A stretch of 64,000 bases of DNA, taken from NCBI RefSeq assembly GCF_000775915.1, contig NZ_BBLT01000001.1:620001-684000 (forward strand), read 5' to 3'. This document shows positions 16,436-25,835 of this stretch, piece by piece. The position numbers and the translations under genes were made by a program. The notes beneath the pieces are model-generated. The model was not told the origin of the DNA, searched no databases, and worked only from the letters and a program-made list of their open reading frames with translations. Every line of letters begins with the position of its first letter. The first letter of the stretch is position 1. Origin of the DNA: Sporocytophaga myxococcoides. Lineage in GTDB: Bacteria > Bacteroidota > Bacteroidia > Cytophagales > Cytophagaceae.

Positions 16436-18985
16436 TTACGTGATATCTGAAGAATATAATTGCTTTTGGCTTTGTGCATGTTTGAAAAATGTCCTGGAAA
16501 TTTCATACGGAACAGATGACAGGATTGAAAATAATTTTGAAAGAAGTTCCTCTAGGTGTCTGTATTCCCTTGTCTCAGGATCAGCTTTAATCAGTATTTT
16601 TTTATCTGATATTTTAAGAATAGTGATGGCTTCAATAACAAGCTTTTCATGAAGATGCAATTCATATATATTAGTTCCTTTGGGTAAAGCCTCAAAGTGA
16701 ACTTTTAATTTTTCAAGTAAATGAATTAAAGAATGCGGATTGTGATTGTCGAAAAGCATCAGATCAAGTACAAGAGGCATTTGAATATGTGTCTTATAAT
16801 TGTATCTGTAATTAACAAGACTTTCATTACTGGACAAAAATGTTTCCATCATATCGTATTGACTTGATGCTCCATGATTCTGGATCAGCAGAGATTGGAG
16901 CATGGTAATCAAAAGAAGACTTTGTTCTATTTTTCGTCCGCTGTCCAGAAGCAGCCATCCGTGTTCTCTTGAAATGCTTTCTCTGTTAAGGCCAATAAAT
17001 GCTACCATAGATGTAATCAAATTGTCCAGAGAGCTGATCAGCTTGTGGCGATTTTTAAGCGTTTGCTGATTTTCCCGGTTTTCTTCAAGGCTTTTTAATA
17101 TTCTCCAAGTATCTGCAGACCAGTAATCTCTGACAGCATCGGCAGATCTCATTATCATATTGATATTATACCTTAGTCCTCCGATTCTCTCCCCATTCAT
17201 GAATAGATCATAAATTTCCCCCCATGGATTTTGAATGATTTCTTTGTTATTTTCATCGGTAAATCCGGGATAAGAATATGTATAGTGAGTTAATGTTTTG
17301 AGTAGTACTTTTTCAGTATGGTTGTCCTGATCTGCAGAGAAACCTTCTTTACTGTTGATATATTGAATTACTGTCCTCATGTACCGGGCATTTGCTAATA
17401 TTCTGTCTGCATATCTTCCAACCCAGAATAAGTTTTCAGCAGTACGACTAGGCAAGGCATCATTATGTTGATCACGTTCCGCTTGTTGAAGATCTTTGGG
17501 TGTTTCTTCTGATTTATACTCAGATGAAATAATCCAGGTGTCTTTGCTTAAGCCTCCGGCCTGGTTAGAAATAATGAAACTTTTGGCATCGTTTGATATT
17601 CTTGTCAGTCCACCTGCCATTGCTTCGTATGATCCATTATTGCTTACAAGGAAACTTCTGAACATAACATTCCTTGGTTCAATGGTACCGTTTACATAAG
17701 AAGGAACAGATGAAAAAAGAATTTTTTCCTGACCAATATACAGGTAAGGTTTCATCTTTATTTGATCCTTTAATTCTTTTAAACCTGCAGAGGATAAAGA
17801 AGAAGCATCTATTGATGAACTCGTAACCGTATCTCTGTATATTCTGCGGATGACGAGAGAACTTAGATTGTCCAGTACATATTTCAATTCCCTTGGTTGT
17901 CCGCACCACCATGAGGCGAGGGTAGGGAGAATAAGTTCTTCACCGGTAAAGTAATTGGAAATATTTTGTAGAAAAGGAATTAAACCAGGATTTTCCAGAA
18001 TACTGCAACCAAGCGGGTTTGCAAGACTTACGTTGCCGGCACGTATTACCTGTAAAAGACCGGGTACTCCAAGTTGAGAGTCTTCCTTTAGTTCTAGAGG
18101 ATCACAATATATATCATCAACCCTCCGTATGATTACATCGACCTTTTCCAACCCAGCAATAGTCTTAATCCATACATAGTTATCTTTTACCATCAGATCA
18201 TCTCCCTGAACAAGAGAAATGCCCAGGTAAGAGGAAAGGTAGGAATGTTCAAAGTATGTTTCATTTCTGGGGCCAGGGGTTAAAAGAACTATACGAGGAT
18301 GAGAATCCGATGAAGGAGCAATCGAATTAAGTGTTTTTCTTAAAGTGGTAAAATAGGAAGAAAGTCTTTTTACTTTTACTTTTTTGAAAAACTCCGGAAA
18401 TATTCTAATCATAGCGGCTCTGTTTTCCTGAGAATATCCAGATCCGGAAGGAGCCTGAGTACGGTCATTCAAGACCCATATATTTCCATCCGGACTTCTC
18501 GCCACATCTGCTGAATACAAAATCAGCCCGTCTTTATTTTTAAATGAAACTCCTGCACATTCCCTTAGATAACCTGCGTGATTGTATATCAGTTCAGCTG
18601 GAAGTAAACCGTTTTTAATGAGTTTGTTTTCACCATAAATATCCTTGAAGATAAGATCTAATAAATGAGCTCTTTGCTTTAAACCTGACTCAATTTTTTT
18701 CCATTCCTCATTATTTATTAAAAATGGAAATGGATCAAGATTCCAGGTTCTGCTTTGTCCTGTAGGATCGCCATATACATTATAGGTAACTCCGTTTTCC
18801 TGCAATAACTTTTGAAGATGCACATTTCTGTTAACAAATTCTTCGTGGCCCAGAGTTTTATATGTTTCCAAAAACTCTTTCCAATGGGCGAGTAAATTCC
18901 CGTCCTCATCAAGTAATTCATTATACGAAGGCTGTTTACTTATATAATTTTTAAATATTGCTTCTTCTGTATTGCTTAAAGGCAT
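16436..18985 (-). CDS. Circularly permuted ATP-grasp ligase fused to alpha-E domain
   Basis: An 849-residue fusion. Residues about 60-470 form a circularly permuted type 2 ATP-grasp domain (DUF404/DUF407), with NVYGDPTGQSRTWNLDPFP near the start, SADVARSPDGNIWVLNDRT near residue 158, LLTPGPRNETYFEH and VQGDDLM. Residues about 505-835 are an alpha-E domain (DUF403), opening with PSRTAENLFWVGRYADRI. In many genomes these are two adjacent genes. ATP-grasp enzymes join a carboxylate to an amine using ATP, so formation of an amide or peptide bond is expected; substrates are unknown. It is first in a minus-strand operon with the transglutaminase-like gene. Confidence 0.9.
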   Translation of the reverse strand: MPLSNTEEAIFKNYISKQPSYNELLDEDGNLLAHWKEFLETYKTLGHEEFVNRNVHLQKLLQENGVTYNVYGDPTGQSRTWNLDPFPFLINNEEWKKIESGLKQRAHLLDLIFKDIYGENKLIKNGLLPAELIYNHAGYLRECAGVSFKNKDGLILYSADVARSPDGNIWVLNDRTQAPSGSGYSQENRAAMIRIFPEFFKKVKVKRLSSYFTTLRKTLNSIAPSSDSHPRIVLLTPGPRNETYFEHSYLSSYLGISLVQGDDLMVKDNYVWIKTIAGLEKVDVIIRRVDDIYCDPLELKEDSQLGVPGLLQVIRAGNVSLANPLGCSILENPGLIPFLQNISNYFTGEELILPTLASWWCGQPRELKYVLDNLSSLVIRRIYRDTVTSSSIDASSLSSAGLKELKDQIKMKPYLYIGQEKILFSSVPSYVNGTIEPRNVMFRSFLVSNNGSYEAMAGGLTRISNDAKSFIISNQAGGLSKDTWIISSEYKSEETPKDLQQAERDQHNDALPSRTAENLFWVGRYADRILANARYMRTVIQYINSKEGFSADQDNHTEKVLLKTLTHYTYSYPGFTDENNKEIIQNPWGEIYDLFMNGERIGGLRYNINMIMRSADAVRDYWSADTWRILKSLEENRENQQTLKNRHKLISSLDNLITSMVAFIGLNRESISREHGWLLLDSGRKIEQSLLLITMLQSLLIQNHGASSQYDMMETFLSSNESLVNYRYNYKTHIQMPLVLDLMLFDNHNPHSLIHLLEKLKVHFEALPKGTNIYELHLHEKLVIEAITILKISDKKILIKADPETREYRHLEELLSKLFSILSSVPYEISRTFFKHAQSQKQLYSSDIT

Positions 18986-19163
18986 GTAAGTAGTTTGAAG
19001 TAATTCGGAATGATGTAATTATTCAATATACATTTTATTTGAGTAAAAGAACAGTTCTATATTATTAAGGTTTTAATCTTCCTTGTAAAATCAAAGGATT
19101 TCAGGGGAAGTTTATAAATTAAGGATTGCATCACCTGATACATATTTGACATTTTAAAATCGG

Positions 19164-19195
19164 AAAAGCAAGGCAATGAATTTTGCCTTGCTTTT
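19164..19195 (-). terminator. Terminator after the secreted esterase gene
   Basis: AAAAGCAAGGCAA (19164-19176) and TTGCCTTGCTTTT (19183-19195) form a perfect 13-base-pair stem with a six-base loop. It lies 30 bases beyond the stop of the minus-strand esterase gene; on that strand the stem ends in a run of T. Confidence 0.8.
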
Positions 19196-19224
19196 TAGTA
19201 TTTTAAAATGTACTTGATATAGTA

Positions 19225-21105
19225 TTATTTTTTTATCATTATTTTCTCAGTAAAGTTATGAAAATTGGATCTGAAGATAATGAAGTATAGGCCTGAGGAA
19301 AATCCTTCATTAGCAAGATTAATATTCACAGATTGATTATTACCTGATATTCCTTCGAATAATGTTTTTAAAGGCACCCCTTTTTGGTCTAGCAATTCTA
19401 TCTTTGTAAAGTTATTTTCCGGGAGGTTAAATTCAAGAGTAAGGTTTTCTTCAACAGGAGCAGGGTAATACCTGAAGTAAAACTGAGAAGAGGAGTTAGT
19501 TAATGTTTCAGTTCTTAATGATGCAGTCCCTTCTTGAGAGACTTCTATCCCGTCCACTTTTGCGACGTTTAAAGTGGCGGTTAAGCTAAGGTCAAGAGAT
19601 CCATCGCTCACATCAATAACAAAATTCTTTTGGCCACCTGCATCCCCAAAAGTTTTATGAATATCAAATTCATGGAGAATTTCATTCCCTTCCGCCTGGA
19701 CATTAATCAACCTTGTTCCATCTTTTTGTCCTGCGTCAGAAAAGTAAAGTTTTAGGATGTATTGTCCGGGATTAACAGGGAAGCTCCATTGTATAGGTGT
19801 TAAATTCTGATAGGAGTATCGGTTATTACCAAATACATTATTGGGAGCATCTGAATTGTTGAGTCCTTTCCAATTGTCACTTCCCGTAGTAAGTGTTGTG
19901 GTTGGGGTTTCAAGATATTCAGACGGTGAAAGCTGTTTGTCCGATGACCAGTTTAACATCGAATCCTGAATTTCAGAACCTCCGCAGTTAATTCTGTAAA
20001 GAAGAATTGGGGCATCAGTAGCAGGCCTGTTAACAAAAACTTTGATAACGTCAGAACTTGAAGCACCATCATTATCAATAGCTCTGAATTCAAACGTGTA
20101 AATTCCTTCAATAAAGCCATAGGCATTGGTTGTAATATGAGTGCTATTGGAAAGAGAAATTAGGCTTGGACCGGAGATCTGCGTCCAGGAATATTCTTTG
20201 ATTATACCATCTTCATCTGAGGCTTTACCAGAAAGTATGACTTTATCTAATGGCAATTCGGCTATTATATCCTCTCCTGCAAAGACCGAAGGATATATGT
20301 TCGGGATAGTATGGTCTGTTCTGTAACTCAACAACCAATCGTATATGGCATTGGTGTATAATCCGGTAGAATCTTTAGATGGAGATAGTGAAAGGTTTTG
20401 ATATACAGTTCCCCAAAGGGAGGTATTATGACCTGCTCCTGTGATTACAGTCAGTTTTCCAGGGATAGGAGGATTACATTTATTGTAAGCAGTGTTCCAT
20501 GATGTTGCACTTTTACCATCATTTTCACCCTGGAATGACCATACAGGGATTTCTTTAGCATTACATACGTTGGAGTTGACGGTAACTGCTGCTATGGGAA
20601 GGATAGCAGCTACTTTCTCTGGATAAGCAATAGCGTAATCCCAGGTGCCTCTGCCTCCGGAACTTAAACCTGTTACATATATTCTCGATATATCAATCCT
20701 GTATTTTGATTTTGCCATTTCAATAAACTCATCAATAAAGGAAGTGTACCAGTAAGTTCTCGGACTTTGTGGTGACAAAACGATAAAGTTGCTGAACCCA
20801 TCGGTTTTCCCATCTGCAATGAGTCGGGGAGGAACACCTGGAACGAGTGTTTTTGAAAGTACAGTCCCAGCTTCACCTGATCCGTGAAGAAAAATTAATA
20901 AAGGAAATGAGTGTCCAGAAGCAGAATAGGATGGAGGAAGGTATTCATAATAGTTTATTGTAAACCGAAAGAAATTTGAAGAATAGGATGTAGCTTTTTG
21001 TTGGGCTCTGGAAGTTTGTGAAATGTATAACATAAATAATGTAGACAATAAGATTTTTATCAATGTGGAATTTTTATACAACCTTGTGCTGGTTAGATTT
21101 TTCAT
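19225..21105 (-). CDS. T9SS-secreted esterase with malectin-like domain
   Basis: A 626-residue exported protein with a hydrophobic signal segment at residues 13-34. Residues 45-265 are an alpha/beta-hydrolase of the prolyl-oligopeptidase/feruloyl-esterase type with Ser148 (GLSSG), Asp196 (GENDG) and His226 (GAGHN). Residues about 280-360 form a PKD/Ig-like module and about 370-525 a malectin-like sugar-binding domain (YRINCGGSEIQD ... VDGIEV). The end (about 545-626, RYYPAPVEENL ... GLYFIIFRS ... EKIMIKK) is a type A T9SS sorting domain. It probably removes ester groups from plant polysaccharide outside the cell. The N-terminal and malectin-like modules are shared with the giant protein at 41693-51154. 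Confidence 0.85.
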   Translation of the reverse strand: MKNLTSTRLYKNSTLIKILLSTLFMLYISQTSRAQQKATSYSSNFFRFTINYYEYLPPSYSASGHSFPLLIFLHGSGEAGTVLSKTLVPGVPPRLIADGKTDGFSNFIVLSPQSPRTYWYTSFIDEFIEMAKSKYRIDISRIYVTGLSSGGRGTWDYAIAYPEKVAAILPIAAVTVNSNVCNAKEIPVWSFQGENDGKSATSWNTAYNKCNPPIPGKLTVITGAGHNTSLWGTVYQNLSLSPSKDSTGLYTNAIYDWLLSYRTDHTIPNIYPSVFAGEDIIAELPLDKVILSGKASDEDGIIKEYSWTQISGPSLISLSNSTHITTNAYGFIEGIYTFEFRAIDNDGASSSDVIKVFVNRPATDAPILLYRINCGGSEIQDSMLNWSSDKQLSPSEYLETPTTTLTTGSDNWKGLNNSDAPNNVFGNNRYSYQNLTPIQWSFPVNPGQYILKLYFSDAGQKDGTRLINVQAEGNEILHEFDIHKTFGDAGGQKNFVIDVSDGSLDLSLTATLNVAKVDGIEVSQEGTASLRTETLTNSSSQFYFRYYPAPVEENLTLEFNLPENNFTKIELLDQKGVPLKTLFEGISGNNQSVNINLANEGFSSGLYFIIFRSNFHNFTEKIMIKK

Positions 21106-21327
21106 GATTTGAGTAGTTTTTAATGCTTAAGAAGATTTAATGAGTACACAAATAAAGTTGTAAATTTCTTTCTTAAGGGAGGCCAATGGTCTTTAAACTT
21201 TTGATAAGTATTGAGCCATTAGAATGGTGCAGAGTATTATTGAAATTTTTATAGAAGTTGTATATGTGAAATAAAAAAAAAGTAAAAATGTTTTAAAAAG
21301 TAGATTGGATCTGTTTTAAATAAAGAA

Positions 21328-21355
21328 CCCCTCCTTTCTTTACAGAAAAGAGGGG
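21328..21355 (-). terminator. Terminator after the 833-residue secreted protein gene
   Basis: CCCCTC-c-TTTCT and AGAAA-a-GAGGGG form an imperfect stem around a TTAC loop, 23 bases beyond the minus-strand stop codon. On the minus strand a T-containing stretch follows. Confidence 0.65.
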
Positions 21356-21377
21356 CTAACCAGTATGATATTAAAAA

Positions 21378-23879
21378 CTATTCAATTATTAATTTTTTCA
21401 AAACTTTTAAATTGAATTCGTTTTCAATTTCAGCAATATAAATTCCGGAAAGTAAATTAAGGTTTAAGGAATAATTCTCTTCTTCTGGACCAATATTCCC
21501 AAAGAATAATGTTTTCCCGTACAGGTCAGAAATTGTCAAGGTTTTTGAAGAATATTCAGAAAAACTGAAAGTAATAGGTTCCCCTTTTTTGGAAGGTACA
21601 GGAAAAACTATAATCTGGCTATCTGAATTGTAGGCATTAGAAGAAACAATTTTAGATGTTTCAGAAGCTCCATTGAAGTCTACCTGAATAATTCTGTAAT
21701 AGTAGGAATTATTGCCTTTGCCGGTGACGTCAGTAAAAGAATATTTATTTATAGTATTGGAATTTCCACTTCCTACGACCTGGCCAATATTATGGAATGT
21801 TTTTCCATCCAGACTTTTCTGAACAATAAATAATTTGTTGTTTAATTCCCAGGTGGTAGACCAGGTTATGATAGTACCTGAAGCATTTGATTTAGCTTCA
21901 ATGCTTAGGAATTCTACCGGCAGTGTACAGGATTCGGTAGTTGCACAAACGAAAACCCTACCACAAGAATTGGTTTTGCCAGATGTTGCATTGATGCTGG
22001 CTATGTTTCCTTTTCTTTCGGGATAACAAGCCCCATCAGCAATGTCACCAATGCTTAATACATTTTGTCCGGGGGAGTTATTGTTTAAAGTACCATAAGG
22101 TTTTGTACTTGTTGAAATTCCAAATTCAGCTCCTGTTATCTCAATCCAATAAACTATACCAGCAGTTGAACCTGGCAGGGAAACATTTAAAGGAATTGTT
22201 CTTAATGTCGCGGTAGTGGTTTTGGGCAATGTGATAGAGCCCACATTGGGATAAACGATTACATCAGGTGTATTTGCATTATTCTTCCCACAGGAATTAG
22301 CAATTTTATTTGAGTAAATGTTTACTGTATAGGTGGCAGTTCCTCCTGTACTGTAATTCATTTGATAGAAATCAAGAGAATTTAGAGCAAGGTTATTCCC
22401 TTTTACTACAATCATAGTTCTAATGGTATTGTTGTTGGCAGAAATAGTTCCCATTGCTCCTTGAGAAGCTGTAGTATTAAATGAATTTTTATCTTCAGCA
22501 TAAAGACCATATTCACAAACGCCCGGAATTGTGACGTAATTGGGACTTTTAACATTGATAGTACTATCGTTTTTAATTGTAGCAGTAAGCTTAGAACCTC
22601 CCGTTGCTACATTATACCATTCAACATTTATGTTGCCTCCGATTTTATTTGCACCTTTTACAGTAAAAGTTGCTTCTTTCGGAGTTGAAGTACTGCAGTA
22701 AACTCCTGTGCCCACCATTGTAGGTACAATTTTGGTGATTTTCATACTTCCGCTTGCTGGGGGGCATCCAGGTTTAGTTACGCTTAATTTATATGTTCCA
22801 TCAGCTATGGCCTGATGGGCTGCGGTATTGGTTGAGAGAGGAGTATTATTTCTTTCCCAGTTAAAAGTTATTCCAGGAGCAGTTATATGTGAGTTAATAG
22901 TGTAATTGATAGGATCGCACAATAATTGATCGGGTGCAATATTTACCTTTAGTTCATTCAGAACAATTACTGAATCTGTCCTTGGGCAACCAATATTATC
23001 AGCTATTGAGTCATAGCATAAATAATATTTGCCTGCTGCAGGAGCGGATGTGAAAGAATAGGTTGAGCCAGTATTGGTACCCGATAAAGCAGTTCCGGAG
23101 CTATTTTTCCATTGAAAGGTATATTTCGATGCTCCAAGCTGAGGGTTGAGTGTAATGGGCAATGCCTCATTGCATGCATAAATCGTATCAGGTAGAATAC
23201 TTGTTTTACCAAGTGACGCAAGGTTTTGAATATATTTGCAACTAGTGCTGAATGAAATGTCATCCAGCGCAAGGTCATTACCACCGCTTCCTGTCCTAAT
23301 ATTCTCTATTCTGATGGTAATATTTCCTGAAATTGCACCGGAATTCCATGTGACAAAAAATTGATTCCATGCATGACTGGTACTATCAACCCTTACAATA
23401 TTTCCAACTACTGCATTATTAATTGAGAAACGAATCATAGGCGAATTCTCAAAATAGATTCCTCCACAAGTTGCGCAATTTTTATTTGTATTGATATTGG
23501 AAAACCAGGCAGAAAAAAAGTAGGTCGTATTGGGAAGTACATTAACTGTAGTATTGTAGGCATTTTTTCCCACCGTTCCATCCACGTCTATTATTAGCAT
23601 ATTATTTTTACCAGCTCCTGGAGTATGGTCCTGTATATTTGCAAAATATGAGTTGGAGGTATTTGGACTGGTTCCCACTGTATAATTTCCCGGTCCAACG
23701 GAGGGGGAAGAATAAGTATAATCACTACCAAACCCAGTATTGCCAGCTTCAAAATCACCATTGACTATCAATTCAGTACCGGCATCTGGGGGACAGATCT
23801 GGGAATAAGCATTATTGTAAAATATGTAAATGCATGTCAGTAGCAATGATAAGCTTATTGAGTATACGTTTTTATTCAT
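21378..23879 (-). CDS. T9SS-secreted multidomain surface protein
   Basis: An 833-residue exported protein with signal segment MNKNVYSISLSLLLTCIYIF and a cleavage-like YSQ at about residue 27. Residues 35-215 look like a carbohydrate-binding/galactose-binding-like jellyroll (LIVNGDFEAGNTGFGSDYTY ... LALDDISFS). Ig/PKD-like modules follow (about 220-380), then a middle region of unclear fold rich in Asn, Thr and Gly. The last 85 residues are a type A T9SS sorting domain (VFPVPSKKGEPITFSF ... LLSGIYIAEIEN ... KKLIIE). No catalytic motif is visible, so an adhesive or binding role is the most that can be said. It has its own terminator and lies upstream of the secreted esterase on the same strand. 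Confidence 0.75.
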   Translation of the reverse strand: MNKNVYSISLSLLLTCIYIFYNNAYSQICPPDAGTELIVNGDFEAGNTGFGSDYTYSSPSVGPGNYTVGTSPNTSNSYFANIQDHTPGAGKNNMLIIDVDGTVGKNAYNTTVNVLPNTTYFFSAWFSNINTNKNCATCGGIYFENSPMIRFSINNAVVGNIVRVDSTSHAWNQFFVTWNSGAISGNITIRIENIRTGSGGNDLALDDISFSTSCKYIQNLASLGKTSILPDTIYACNEALPITLNPQLGASKYTFQWKNSSGTALSGTNTGSTYSFTSAPAAGKYYLCYDSIADNIGCPRTDSVIVLNELKVNIAPDQLLCDPINYTINSHITAPGITFNWERNNTPLSTNTAAHQAIADGTYKLSVTKPGCPPASGSMKITKIVPTMVGTGVYCSTSTPKEATFTVKGANKIGGNINVEWYNVATGGSKLTATIKNDSTINVKSPNYVTIPGVCEYGLYAEDKNSFNTTASQGAMGTISANNNTIRTMIVVKGNNLALNSLDFYQMNYSTGGTATYTVNIYSNKIANSCGKNNANTPDVIVYPNVGSITLPKTTTATLRTIPLNVSLPGSTAGIVYWIEITGAEFGISTSTKPYGTLNNNSPGQNVLSIGDIADGACYPERKGNIASINATSGKTNSCGRVFVCATTESCTLPVEFLSIEAKSNASGTIITWSTTWELNNKLFIVQKSLDGKTFHNIGQVVGSGNSNTINKYSFTDVTGKGNNSYYYRIIQVDFNGASETSKIVSSNAYNSDSQIIVFPVPSKKGEPITFSFSEYSSKTLTISDLYGKTLFFGNIGPEEENYSLNLNLLSGIYIAEIENEFNLKVLKKLIIE

Positions 23880-24337
23880 ATTTAAATGTTTCGATTTTTG
23901 TCTGATTTTGATAATTAATATAAATATATTTAAATATTTGCTAAGGTTGATACATTATTATAAATAAAGGTAACCTATTAGGGATAAGCATTCTTATTGA
24001 AATAATGATATCAGTGGATATTTTTTGATGAGAAGCATTTTATCTTAATTTTTTTAAGGAATTATTTGATGGATATTCTTATGCTTTCTAATTAAAGGAA
24101 GCTTAATTTTTAAATTTTGATTGAAAAATGACCCTTACTTTTTGAAAAATATATGTAAATCCTCATAAAATGGTCTTTTTTTAAGCTGTGGATAAAAAAA
24201 AATAAAAAAAATGATCCTAACTTTTGTTTTTTGACTAAAAATCGCAAAATTTATATAAGTTTTCAAAGTATCCCTTTAAAAAGAGGGTAGTTTAAATAAA
24301 ATCTTTACTAATTAATCAAAAATAAGCTCATTTAGCA
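23880..24337. other. Divergent intergenic region upstream of glnA
   Basis: About 460 very AT-rich bases between a leftward secreted-protein gene and rightward glutamine synthetase. It contains the pair of similar 21-base elements listed separately. I see no perfect -7 consensus, although both elements contain TACTTTTTG- or TAACTTTTG-like cores. No ORF is evident. Confidence 0.5.
24124..24226 (+). repeat. Two imperfect direct repeats in the glnA upstream region
   Basis: AAAAATGACCCTTACTTTTTG at 24124-24144 (21 bases) and a similar run at 24206-24226 reading AAAAATGATCCTAACTTTTG differ at few positions and lie 82 bases apart, about 110 and 190 bases before the glnA start. They could be regulator sites or twin promoters, as the cores resemble a -7 element with one extra T. 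In such AT-rich sequence chance is possible. Confidence 0.4.
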
Positions 24338-25354
24338 ATGGCAAAATCGAAATTAGAGTACATCTGGCTTGATGGTTACAAACCGACACAAAGTCTTCGT
24401 AGCAAAACTAAAATTGTTAATGATTTCAGCGGAAAATTGGAAGATTGTGAAATGTGGTGTTTTGATGGTTCTTCTACCGAGCAAGCTCCGGGAGGATCTT
24501 CAGATTGTTTGTTAAAGCCGGTTTATATCTGTCAGGATCCGCAAAGAAAGAATGGTTACCTTGTAATGTGTGAAGTTTTATCTCCAAACGGAACACCGCA
24601 TCCTACCAATGGTCGTGCTACTATTGATGATGATGATAATGATTTCTGGTTTGGTTTTGAACAAGAGTACTTCTTGTGGAATCCTGCAACAAATAAGCCT
24701 TTGGGATTCCCTGAAAACGGATACCCAGCTCCGCAAGGTCCATATTACTGCTCAGTAGGTGCTAAAAATGCATTTGGTCGTGAAATCGTTGAAGAGCATC
24801 TTGATGTTTGTCTTGAGGCAGGCTTGAACGTGGAAGGTATCAATGCTGAAGTGGCAGCAGGACAGTGGGAGTTCCAGATTTTTGCTAAAGGTGCTAAAGA
24901 AGCTGGAGATCAAATCTGGGTTGCTCGTTATTTACTTGAAAGAATCGGGGAAAAATATGGTGTTTCTATCAACTGGCATTGCAAACCTCTTGGATCACTT
25001 GACTGGAATGGTTCAGGAATGCATGCTAATTTCTCTAACTCTGCACTTCGTACAGCTGGTAAGAAAGAAGTATATGATAGTATCTGCAGCGCATTTGCTC
25101 CTGTTGTAAAAGAGCATATTGAGGTTTATGGTGCTGATAACCATCTTCGTTTAACTGGTAAGCACGAAACTCAGTCTATCGATACATTCTCTTACGGGGT
25201 GTCTGATCGTGGTGCTTCTATCCGTATTCCAATTGCGACAGTTGAGCGTGGATGGAAAGGTTGGTTAGAGGATCGTCGTCCAAATTCTGCTGCAGATCCA
25301 TACAAAGTGGCATCAAGAATTATAAAGACGGTAAAAACTGTTTCTAGTAACTAA
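24338..25354 (+). CDS. glnA: Glutamine synthetase, type II (eukaryotic-like)
   Basis: A 338-residue glutamine synthetase of the short type II class. It starts with the beta-grasp half (KLEYIWLDGYKPTQSLRSKT, WCFDGSST) and continues with the catalytic half: FWFGFEQEYFLW, GINAEVAAGQWEFQI, WNGSGMHANFSN and EDRRPNSAADPY, which carry metal, glutamate and ATP ligands. It makes glutamine from glutamate and ammonia in the cytoplasm. Type II enzymes are shorter than type I (about 470) and much shorter than type III (about 700). It is a single-gene unit with a strong terminator. Direct repeats upstream may bear on nitrogen control. Confidence 0.94.
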   Translation: MAKSKLEYIWLDGYKPTQSLRSKTKIVNDFSGKLEDCEMWCFDGSSTEQAPGGSSDCLLKPVYICQDPQRKNGYLVMCEVLSPNGTPHPTNGRATIDDDDNDFWFGFEQEYFLWNPATNKPLGFPENGYPAPQGPYYCSVGAKNAFGREIVEEHLDVCLEAGLNVEGINAEVAAGQWEFQIFAKGAKEAGDQIWVARYLLERIGEKYGVSINWHCKPLGSLDWNGSGMHANFSNSALRTAGKKEVYDSICSAFAPVVKEHIEVYGADNHLRLTGKHETQSIDTFSYGVSDRGASIRIPIATVERGWKGWLEDRRPNSAADPYKVASRIIKTVKTVSSN

Positions 25355-25380
25355 CAATTATTTTATATAAGGATTTTTTT

Positions 25381-25420
25381 AAGGGAAAGGTGCATTCTGT
25401 CACCTTTCCCTTATTTTTTA
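25381..25420 (+). terminator. Terminator after glnA
   Basis: AAGGGAAAGGTG (25381-25392) pairs perfectly with CACCTTTCCCTT (25401-25412) around an eight-base loop and is followed by a T run. It is a textbook intrinsic terminator 26 bases after the stop. Confidence 0.9.
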
Positions 25421-25478
25421 TGCAATTCATTAGGTAAGTTGAGAGTAGGGAATGTGTTTTTAGACTAAACTTTTCTAG

Positions 25479-25486
25479 TTATTTTG
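25479..25486 (+). promoter_or_regulatory. Possible -7 element before csaA
   Basis: TTATTTTG matches TAnnTTTG at all but one position. It is followed by four bases before the second ATG (25491), the same spacing as before mtaB and the toxin gene. If used, the mRNA would be leaderless and the second ATG would be the start. Confidence 0.35.
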
Positions 25487-25487
25487 C

Positions 25488-25835
25488 ATGATGGATGTAA
25501 AAGAATTTATTACCTGGGCAGATTTTGAAAAGATTGAAATGCGCACCGGTACAATTTTGACTGCAGATGACTTCCCGGAAGCGAAAAATCCTTCCTTCAA
25601 GTTGAGAATTGATTTTGGCGTATTAGGTGTAAAAAAAACATCAGCGCAAATAACAAAACTTTATTCCAAAGAAGAGTTAGTCGGAAGACAAGTTGTAGCG
25701 GTTGTAAATTTTCCTCCAAAACAGATAGCGAATTTTATGAGCGAATGTTTGGTTTTGGGGGCAGTTAATGATAAAAATGAAGTCATATTGCTTCAGCCCG
25801 ATAAGAAAACGGAAAATGGACAGAGGATAGCATAG
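25488..25835 (+). CDS. csaA: CsaA-like tRNA-binding-domain protein
   Basis: A 115-residue protein consisting of one EMAP-II/Trbp111-type OB-fold. Characteristic stretches are WADFEKIEMRTGTI, AKNPSFKLRIDFG, KKTSAQITKLY, GRQVVAVVNFPPKQIANFMS and ECLVLGAV. CsaA proteins are small dimers reported to have chaperone-like and tRNA-binding activity. Two adjacent ATGs (25488 and 25491) are possible starts; the candidate promoter spacing favours the second. It stands alone between the glnA terminator and a 424-base gap. Confidence 0.9.
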   Translation: MMDVKEFITWADFEKIEMRTGTILTADDFPEAKNPSFKLRIDFGVLGVKKTSAQITKLYSKEELVGRQVVAVVNFPPKQIANFMSECLVLGAVNDKNEVILLQPDKKTENGQRIA

